Shown here: one piece after another, positions 56,413-64,000 of the stretch
Position numbering within the stretch: the first letter of the stretch is position 1
Layout of the letters: the number at the start of each line of letters is the position of its first letter
NCBI GenBank assembly: GCA_036346405.1
Contig: CM070546.1
Coordinates: forward strand, 95,292,955-95,356,954
Length of the DNA stretch: 64,000 nt
Direction of reading: 5' to 3'
DNA from: Phyllostachys edulis
Taxonomy: Eukaryota > Streptophyta > Magnoliopsida > Poales > Poaceae
The notes under the pieces: model-generated
Told to the model about the DNA's origin: nothing
The model's input: only the letters and a program-made list of their open reading frames with translations
Databases searched by the model: none
Position numbers and translations under genes: made by a program

Positions 56413-56994
56413 AGCACGATGAACAGCACAATCAGCCCGAAAACCAAATTTAAAATTGGTCTAACTTTTGATCTGTAAGGCCAAACTCCACGAAATTTGA
56501 GACACACCTTCTCTAAGATATTAGGAACCTATTCCAATCAAAGATCACAGAGATCCATGCCAAAGTTCTTATCTTTTTCAGTTTGAACGAAATGTGCTCA
56601 AAAACCGAGTAAGAATTGAAAAATGATCTAGAGACTTGCTCGTGGGTGATTGATGATCAAGATGATCCTAGATGGGTTCCCACATGTCATAGCAAGTTAA
56701 ATCAAGCCAAGAAACCAAGCAAAAACTCGCGGATCAAAGAAAGACCCCAAATCACCAAATAGAGAGAAAAAAACAAATAGACTCATCCTTAAGAGAACTT
56801 TCTTTGGATTGATTTGATATGGTATTGGTTTACAGCCACTCCATCAATGGAGGACAAAGACTCAATATATGAGCACAAAATCAAATCCAACTCTCTAGAA
56901 TCCTAACATCCACTAATCCTCTCCCTAAGCACAAAAGCAAAACTAGGGTTTACAAGTAATGAAGGGGTTGAGGGGGTGCAGCCACCTCCCTCCT

Positions 56995-57004
56995 CTATTT
57001 ATAG
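56995..57004 (-). promoter_or_regulatory. TATA box of the Sirevirus LTR
   Basis: CTATAAATAG on the minus strand in a GC-rich setting, about 790 bp from the LTR start. Confidence 0.7.
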
Positions 57005-57791
57005 TGGAGGCTTAGACCTTCTAGAAGATTGAACCCTAATAGGCTCCCGTTAAGGCCCACACACAAACGGGTCACATACGCACGTATTTTAAAGTATCGT
57101 CTTCATCTCTTGACCTAATCCGCTTCACCTTGCGCCATCTTGCGCTGTGAGTAGGCAAAAGGTCACCAAGGCGGTATTTGGTAAAATTACCAAAATACCC
57201 CTTCTCGATCTTTTTGCAAAGACCGAGTCCTAACTGCGTGAAGCACCTCCCATGCTTCGCCACGTGTTGGTTGATCCAGCGGCTCTTATCATGTCGGTAA
57301 GTCTCTCCCATCCGGCTCCCACCGAAACCACCATGGCACTTGCACCGACCCCCGCGCCGCTTGATCGAACTCGTCGCACCGAACTGCCTGTTTGGTCACC
57401 TTTGTCCCTTTTGCACCATGCTTGACTCCATTGACTTCACCCGGCATCCCCGATCGTTCTGGACCTCAGCTCTCCAAGCTTAGTCCCGATCATCCTTGCC
57501 GTTGACCGTCATTGATCTCAAAGCATCCTGCACAACAATAGACAAAGAAATCGAATCCAGGAACAAGTTCTTCACAACTTGACCCACGTTAGTCAAAACA
57601 TATATCATGCAACACATATGCCATGAAACCCATGAACTTGACCTAACCCAACACTCATCGCCACTGATTGGCCGATGATCAGCAAGAGCATTCCAAACTT
57701 CGACGAAAACTCATGATTCGATAAACTTTTAACGACATTGTCAATTGTAACATCATCCTAAGATCGTGCACATATCCCCATGATATCCACA

Positions 57792-59547
57792 ATCTCCCCC
57801 TTGATGAACACATTGGCAATTTCCCACAAATGCAAAATTTGTGGTTTGAAAAGTAAAAACTCGACGTTTTCGCACAAAGGCACAACTTGGTCCGAATGCA
57901 AGAGAAAAGCAATGGAAATGACCAAGTTGGCTTCATAATAGCAAATGCAAGTGAGATAAGGCAAAAGAAAGCGAGAAAGCTTCATTTTCCACAAAAGAGC
58001 TAAAATCTCACTTAAGGTCCATATAAAAGAACAATTGTTCAAATTGACCTTTGATCATTGTGAGGATCAAGAATTGCAATTCAAGTTCAGAAGTAGCAAT
58101 GCGACCATAAGAATGCAAATACGAAACTCCCCCTCACTATGATCCTCAAAATTCAGAATATTTCAAAATTTTCCATTCTTCTCCAGGTAGCTCTCCCTTT
58201 TTCGTAACTCCCCCTTTTCTCCCCTTTTTCAAACATCTTCTCCCCCTTTGACAATGGAGTCATCAAGGAATCACGCCTTCCTCTCGTCCAGAAATGACAA
58301 ATGCAGACTAAGGAAGAAGCATAAGAAGGAGCATGCATGAAATGCAATGGAGTGGCTTCATTTTTGTATTTTTTTTAATTTTTTGATTACAAGAAGCTTT
58401 GGAGATTACCCAAAAGAACAAGCTAGCATTTCTAATATTGCATAAACAACATATCAAGCCTAAAAGCGCTAGTAAGATCATGATAAGACATATATAACAA
58501 AGCTAAAGCTAGAAGGCTCAATATAAAGCAATGAATTTTAGCATTTTAAGCAAAGCTTCAAATCTAGCAAGTTCATCAACAGGGATCCTAAAATGATACT
58601 GGCCATGTCAAAATGTCAATATGAGATCAAAAAGCTAACAATGACCACATTAAGAGACAAACAGGTCCTGAAATGAATCATTTTGCTCAATTTTCTCAAA
58701 CGCCAATTTTTCAACAGTTTTTCATTTGCGATGAATATTGAAGTTGACTAATGGTCTAACTTAGTGAGAAGATCCTGGACTAGGAGCCATCCACAAACTC
58801 TTCCCAAGCTTCGACCAGAAGTTGATTAAATGTATATCTTAGTGAAGAAGATCCTAGACTAGGAGCCATCCACAAACTCTTCCTAAGGTTCTACCAGGGC
58901 GGCAAATCTTGAGGTTCATGTCAGTTTTGACAAGCAGTCCCCATGAGATCGTCTAGATCATCAAACTATCTCCAAGTTCATGTCTTCGACATGCAGTCTC
59001 GTAAGAGTAGTTTGGCACAATTTAAGCATAAGACAATCTTGAAATTAATTTTTCATTTTTCATTTTGCACAAGAGCAGTTTTAGATTCTCAAGAACACAA
59101 GAAGCTCAAGTAATGATCAATTTTAAGCTAACAAAGCAATTTTGACAGGGCCAATATCACAAAAGGAGCACTAATTGCGCAACTAGCTAAAACATCCACA
59201 AATTGCAGTTTTTATTCTAGTTGTTTAAAGTTCTAACTCATTCAGCAAAGACTTAGCTACACATGTAAAAGCATGATAATTCTAGCAAGTCGAAGAACTA
59301 GATATGGCATTGAGCAAGAATTGAAATACTAAAACTCCAAAGGGTAATAAGCAAAGCTTCATCAATTTTAAAAGATAAGTAGAAAAGCTTATATTACAAT
59401 GCATCTTTTTGAATTTTTCATATGAATGCAATATGATACAGTGAGATGCAAGAAAAGCTCGAAAAGCCTAAAAAGCCTAAAAAGATCAACAAGTTCAAAA
59501 GAAGATCAATAAAATATCAAAAGAACAAGAAAAGATCCAACTCCCCC
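57792..59547 (-). other. Sirevirus 3' spacer with repeated polypurine tracts
   Basis: Non-coding. Minus-strand purine tracts stand at 57792-57805 (ATCAAGGGGGAGAT, adjoining the LTR), 58126-58135, 58209-58230, 58238-58250 and 59540-59550. Repeated tracts in this region are a known Sirevirus trait. A two-copy 78-bp repeat lies at about 58740-58896 (GATCCTRGACTAGGAGCCATCCACAAACTC). Confidence 0.8.
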
Positions 59548-60586
59548 TCAAACCAACCCATAGGGATAAATTACCCCTAAATCACTTCTCAAGGTGGCAA
59601 ACCTTGTTGGGTCTAAAGGCTTGGTGAGGATATCGACTAACTGAGCCTCGGACTCCACAAAATACAGCATAATATCACCCTTCTCAACATGGTCTCTAAG
59701 GAAGTGATAGCGAATGTCTATGTGCTTGGTCCTAGAATGTTGCATGGGTTTTTAGCAATGTTAATAGCAGATATGTTATCACAGAAAAGAGGAACACTAG
59801 CAAAGGTTAACCCAAAGTCCTTAAGAGTGGACACCATCCACAAAATCTGACTACAGCAACTAGCAGTAGCTACATATTCAACTTTAGTAGTGGATTGTGC
59901 AACAGAAGACTACTTCCTAGACGACCAAGAGACAAGAGAAGTGCCTAAGAAATGACAAGTGCTAGAGGTACTCTTCCTATCTAGCCGACAGCCCGCAAAA
60001 TCAGAATTAGAAAACCCCCGAATGGACAAAGAAGACGAGCAGGAAAACCAAATGCCATACTGAATGGTAGAATGTAAATACCTGAAGATGCGCTTAACGG
60101 CTTGGCGATGTGATGTCCTCGGAGACGCCTGAAACCTCGCACAGAGGCAGACGCGAAGTGGATGTCCGGTCTTGAGGCCGTCAAGTACAGGAGGGAGCCG
60201 ATCATACTGCGGTACTCGCGTTGATCCATGGCTTCTCCTTCCTCATCTGGATCCAAAGTAGTCGAGGTAGCCATGGGAGTGGCGATCGGCTTGTAGTCAC
60301 CCATCTCAAAACGCTTGAACAAATCCTCGGTGTACTTCATTTGATGGATGAAGATCCCTTCCTTGCATTGCTTGATTTGTAGCCCCAAAAAGTAGTTCAG
60401 CTCACCCATCATACTCATCTCAAATTTCCTAGACATGGTCTCAGAAAAACTGGAAATAAGAGCATGCGAGGAACCACCAAAGATAATATCATCAACATAA
60501 ATCTGAACAAGCAGGAAGTCATTGCCATGCCTAAGAATGAAAAGAGTCTTATCTACTTTTCCCATTTCAAAATCATTCTTAAGCAA
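59548..60586 (-). pseudogene. Sirevirus RT C-terminal part and RNase H
   Basis: RT fingers end and palm: VQIYVDDIIFGGSSHAL with intact catalytic Asp pair (about 60495-60520), MSMMGELNYFLGLQI, SLLYLTASRPDI at about 60170. The frame then shifts near 60150. RNase H remnants include the final QHSRTKHIDIRYHFLRDH ... DILTKPL at 59548-59745. The stretch 59746-60000 has its coding in another frame with stops. Confidence 0.9.
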
Positions 60587-61398
60587 GAAGGTCTTAAGTC
60601 TATCATACTAGGCTCTAGGGGCTTGCTTAAGACCATACAAGGCTTTGAATAGCTTAAAACACGATCAGGGTGCTTGGGATTCTCAAAGTTAGGGGGTTGC
60701 CTAACATACACTTCCTCCTCTATAAAACCATTCAAAAAGGTACTCTTAACATCCATTTTATGCAACCTAAAACCTTTAGATACAGCAAATGCAAGTAAGA
60801 TGCAAATGGCTTCTAGTCTAGCAACAGGAGCGAAGGTCTCATCAAAATCTAACCCCTCAACTTGGCTAAAGCCCTGAGCTACCAACCTAGCCTTGTTTCT
60901 AACCACAGAACCATCCTCATTTTGTTTATTTTTAAACACCCAACGGGTGCCAATAACATTATGACCATTAGGAGGTTCTACAATGTTCCAAACTTTATTT
61001 CTTTCAAAATTCTCTAACTCCTCATGCATGGCATTGACCCAACTAGCATCAGATAAAGCATGTGATATATCTTTGGGTTCAAAAGAAGCTAAAAATGCAG
61101 AGTGAGAGAAAAGATTCGGATCATGATACCTGGAGCGAATGACTCGCTCATGAAGATTACCAATCATCTGATCCGGAGGGTGCTGCTTCTGGATTTGCAG
61201 TGGAGCGCCTAGGGGAGATAGCGTCTCCTCAACCTCCGCAGGTACTGCAGATGATGAAGATGCAGTAGGAGCCTCAATTGGAGGTGAAGCAGTAGTAGCA
61301 GGTTCTGGAGCTTGGGCAGCTTGCACAGGAACATTAGCAACAGGTGGAGCAGTATCAAGTTCATCCTCATCTTCTTCAACAAAAATGCTCTCTGTCAC
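60553..61398 (-). pseudogene. Sirevirus RT N-terminal part
   Basis: Open frame of 281 codons. Acidic/Ala-rich linker, then the RT start DASWVNAMHEELENFERN, WVFKNKQNEDGSVVRNKARL, GLDFDETFAPVARLEAI and HKMDVKSTFLNGFIEEEVYV (usual family form K-S-A-F, here K-S-T-F). A frameshift at about 60650 separates it from the catalytic YVDD part, within the segment where LYGLKQAPRAWY is expected. Confidence 0.9.
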
Positions 61399-62071
61399 CT
61401 ATAAGTCACCTGAAACATCGGATCTAGCTCTAGGGCTAGTCTCATCAAAAGTGACATTGCATGTCTCCTGGACAATGTTAGTTTCAATATTAAAAACCCG
61501 AAAACCCCTCGAATGAGCAGGATAACCCAGAAATAAAACATCACAGGTCCTTGATTCAAATTTATCTAGGTTTCCTGTTTTCAAAATAAAACACTTCGAT
61601 CCAAAGACTCAAAAATGTGAAACAGAGGGTTTTCTGCCAAATCAAAGCTCATAAGAAGTCTTGCCCAAAGATGGTCTCAAAAAGACACGGTTTGAAATAT
61701 GGCAAGCTGTAGCAATAGCTTTGGCCCAAAACCTCCTTGGTGTGCTATACTCATCTAGCATCGTCCTAACCATCTCGACTAGGGTCCTGTTCTTCCTTTC
61801 CACAACCCCATTTTTGTTGATGGACGTGTGGAGAAGAGAATTGATGCTCAATACCACGCTCAGCACAAAAAGAGGCAAAAGTAGCATTCTTGAACTCCGT
61901 GCCATTGTCACTGCAAATCGCTCGCAAGGCACCAGGAAGTTCAGAAGCCAAACGAAGAACAAGGTCATGATAATGATCAAAAGCCTCATTCTTCAAAGAA
62001 AGAAAGAACACTCAAGAATATCTCAAAAAATCATCGACTATGACAAGAATGTACCATTTGCCACCGACTGA
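61399..62071 (-). pseudogene. Sirevirus integrase
   Basis: Core with HMDTVGPARVRSVGGKWYILVIVDDF (first Asp, about 62100) and ICSDNGTEFKN (second Asp). A frameshift at about 61820 (SSPHVHQQK) precedes the ERKNRTLVEM segment with the catalytic Glu. A TGA or TAG near 62010 interrupts the RYS-VFFL stretch. The C-terminal part 61399-61584 (SRTCDVLFLGYP, SRGFRVFNIE) follows. Confidence 0.87.
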
Positions 62072-62177
62072 CCGAACCCTAGCAGGACCAACAGTATCCA
62101 TATGGAGCAATTGTCCCGGTCCGTCAGTCATGACCATAGTCAATGAAGGGTGTGAGGCAACAACTTGCTTGCCATGC

Positions 62178-62753
62178 CTACTGAGCGCATATCTGAAGAT
62201 CCTTGACAGCTTTGAGTTTAGGCAAACCTCTCATGAGATCAAGGTCGCTAACTCGTGTCAGATGATCAAAACCAATGTGCCCCAAACGTCGGTGCCAAAG
62301 CCAGATATCAGAAGAAGAAGCAATTAAGCACTTAAGGGATCCAACAAGAGATTCAGAAAAATCAGTTCCAAAAATTCTACCAACTCTAGAAATCCCAAAA
62401 ACGAGCTCACCAAAAGAATCAAGCACACGACAGGCATTTTTCTTAAATCTAGTCTCATAGCCATCATCCAGAAGCTGTGAGACAGAAAGGAGATTGTACC
62501 TTAGTTTGGACACAAGAGCGACATCCTTGAGAATGAACTTGTCGTTCACCCTGATCAATCTAGTTCCTTCAATGCGCCCTTGTGTATCATCTCCGAAGGT
62601 GATGAAGTCATCACCCGTCGACCGCATGAAGGAGGTGAACCATCTTGAGTCTCCGGTCATGTGGCGTGAACACTCGAAGTCGACGAACCATGTGTTCTTC
62701 TCCCTTCTGCGGTAATCCTGAAAATCAAGGCACGAGAGATCGATGTGTCTCAA
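62178..62753 (-). pseudogene. Sirevirus protease and pre-integrase domain
   Basis: WFVDFECSRHMTGD at about 62665-62690, where the family has D-S-G after WFV; Ser and Gly are changed to Phe and Glu, so the protease active site is lost although the frame is open. The pre-integrase block LWHRRLGHIGFDHLTRVSDL follows at about 62260-62320. A stop after QICAQ (about 62178) ends the frame. Confidence 0.88.
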
Positions 62754-64000
62754 TACTAGGGTTAGTTAAAAGTGACTTGGGAACCCAGTACTGAGACACA
62801 CGTCTGCGAGTAGTATACAAAGCAGAAGTGCTATCCTTGATTTTATTCAAAGTTCTATTATGAGCAATGGTAACAATAGCATGAGATGCATCCTGTCTAG
62901 GAACATGATGATGAACATGTGAAGTAAATCCTAGTTCAGGTTTCTTATTTCCAAATTGACCATGTCTCATAAAAGCTCTAGGTTGATTAGATGATATTTT
63001 AGTAATATTTCTCTTACCGTTCTCCAACCTACGCCAACAGAACTCAACCAAATGTCCACTCTTCTTGCAATAGGTGCAATGGTATTTTGTACCATTGGGA
63101 GAAGCACCTTTTGTCTCAAAAGAAGGTTGGACAAACCCTGCAGATTTAAAAACTATTTTTGCAGGTTGGGTTATGAATTCAACTAAGCCATTTTCCAAAA
63201 CCTGCATGACATTAGAATTGGACTTGTCCATGGCAGAGTTGTATCCTAAACCTTGCTTCTTATAAGGAGTCTTAGATGTGTCCAGAATCATGTTCAATTG
63301 TTTCTTACCTTTAGAGAATTTCTCTAATGTGTCCTTAAGGTAAGCATTTTCTTTTCCAAAGTTAACACATAATTCACAATTCTTGGCCTTAACGGCTCTA
63401 GCATGTTTCTCCTTAAGAAAAGCAACTTCAAGCTTATAGGATGCACATGATGCACAAGGCATAGATTCAATTGTGTCCTTAAGCTTGGCATATTTTGCTC
63501 TAACTGCTTTTAAAATATCCTTAACTTCATGTTCACGTTCTATGCAGAAAGAGCAAAAGCTAGATTTGACATTACCAGAAGCATCCAACTTGCTAGACTC
63601 TAAGCATTTTTCACAGGGAGCAGATTTGACATCAATTAGCTCAGTCCTAGCATTTTCAAGTTGATGTAAAACATTTTCATGAGCAGATTGCAGTTTAGCA
63701 AATTCAGAATGTAAAGCATGGCAAGAAGAACATTCATCAGATTCAAGAGTCTTAGCATTTGCAAGTTCTAAAGTCAAATTGTCTACTTGGGACTCTAAGT
63801 CCTTGTTCCTAGCCATGGTAAATTCTAATGCCTTATCCTGATTCATGAGTTGCTCAAACATGTTGTCGCATCTAGTAGAAAGAACATCATAGGAGAGAGG
63901 TACCTCATTGGCGTCGACGGAGTCAGCCATGAAGCACATGTTGGTGAAGTCCTTGGCCTTCCCTTTCTTTTCTTGAGGGAGCTCCTCCTCCTCCTTGTCC
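62725..64000 (-). CDS. gag: Sirevirus gag, partial
   Basis: Open to the window edge, so the start is outside. At least 420 codons. The N-terminal half of this part is coiled-coil-like (MNQDKALEFTMARNKDLESQ, HENVLHQLENAR) with spaced Cys pairs (CSSC, CEKC, CSFC, CASC, CELC). A CCHC knuckle C-T-Y-C-x4-H-x4-C lies at about 63040-63080, then a basic tail. It overlaps the protease frame by 29 bp in another frame. No stop or shift is seen. Confidence 0.88.
   Translation of the reverse strand, partial: DKEEEELPQEKKGKAKDFTNMCFMADSVDANEVPLSYDVLSTRCDNMFEQLMNQDKALEFTMARNKDLESQVDNLTLELANAKTLESDECSSCHALHSEFAKLQSAHENVLHQLENARTELIDVKSAPCEKCLESSKLDASGNVKSSFCSFCIEREHEVKDILKAVRAKYAKLKDTIESMPCASCASYKLEVAFLKEKHARAVKAKNCELCVNFGKENAYLKDTLEKFSKGKKQLNMILDTSKTPYKKQGLGYNSAMDKSNSNVMQVLENGLVEFITQPAKIVFKSAGFVQPSFETKGASPNGTKYHCTYCKKSGHLVEFCWRRLENGKRNITKISSNQPRAFMRHGQFGNKKPELGFTSHVHHHVPRQDASHAIVTIAHNRTLNKIKDSTSALYTTRRRVSQYWVPKSLLTNPSIETHRSLVP

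Larger units (their letters stand above)
56053..57791 (-). repeat. 3' LTR of the Sirevirus-type element
   Basis: 1739 bp; plus strand TGTTGGACCG ... GATATCCACA. TATA box on minus at 56995-57004 (CTATAAATAG). Four 41-bp repeats at 56251-56412. The left flank 5-mer is GACGT. Confidence 0.9.
56053..64000 (-). mobile_element. Ty1/copia Sirevirus-type element (partial, runs off the window)
   Basis: Minus-strand element: gag and pol at 64000-59548, a long spacer with several polypurine tracts, and the 3' LTR at 56053-57791. Order protease, integrase, RT, RNase H is copia. The gag with C-terminal coiled coil and CCHC knuckle, the multiple AAGGGGGAG tracts and the LTR phrase GACTAGAGGGGGGTGAATAGG fit Sireviruses. 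The 5' LTR lies beyond 64000. The frame is much better kept than in the other elements, yet has frameshifts in integrase, RT and RNase H. Confidence 0.92.

Overview
This is repeat-dominated plant nuclear DNA, most likely pericentromeric or other heterochromatin of a grass. It holds a chromovirus of the Tekay/Del type, a TAT-type Ty3/gypsy element with an antisense additional gene, a Sirevirus-type copia element with several polypurine tracts, a CACTA transposon with the CACTACTACAAAAA-type end, an hAT element with an 8-bp target duplication, and degenerate genes of the plant-mobile-domain (PMD) and Ulp1-associated families. The species cannot be fixed from the sequence. I see no intact host gene, rRNA, tRNA or CRISPR array.

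Layout. 1-880: uncharacterised repeat. 881-11516: decayed Tekay/Del element, gag-pol on +, 5' LTR truncated, with an extra broken reading frame upstream of gag. 11517-11963: tail of a related LTR. 11964-14844, 29239-29461 and 33829 to about 36440: one degenerate multi-exon gene of the Ulp1-associated transposon type, split by a TAT element (14845-29233, target duplication GACAT), a Tekay-like solo LTR (29462-33823, itself holding an hAT element at 30208-31357) and a small solo LTR (34819-35241). About 36455-38575: copia pol remnant on the minus strand. 38563 to about 39150: LTR fragment. 39229-49013: a PMD gene with a palindrome array, TATA box, leader intron and six or more exons, interrupted by a CACTA element (40311-43462) and a 3.6-kb solo LTR (44009-47596, target duplication TCCTC). 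49014-51606: truncated second TAT copy (antisense gene plus 3' LTR). 51881-54408: candidate TIR element carrying a 179-bp tandem repeat. 54409-56052: unassigned, with a 141-bp in-frame duplication. 56053-64000: Sirevirus-type element on the minus strand, running off the window.

How it fits together. Two gene-like transposon passengers (Ulp1-associated and PMD) were the substrate, and several waves of LTR and DNA elements inserted into them. Four insertions can be placed to the base from their target duplications. Decay is mostly C-to-T and G-to-A; many stop codons in reading frames are TAG where CAG is plausible, as expected from CHG methylation and deamination.

The most unusual signal is a family of 22-nt inverted-repeat units at an exact 29-bp period. 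Arrays occur in the U3 of the TAT LTR, in two introns of its antisense gene and beside that gene's start, and recur in the second TAT copy. Their arms change together, which suggests the palindrome itself is maintained.
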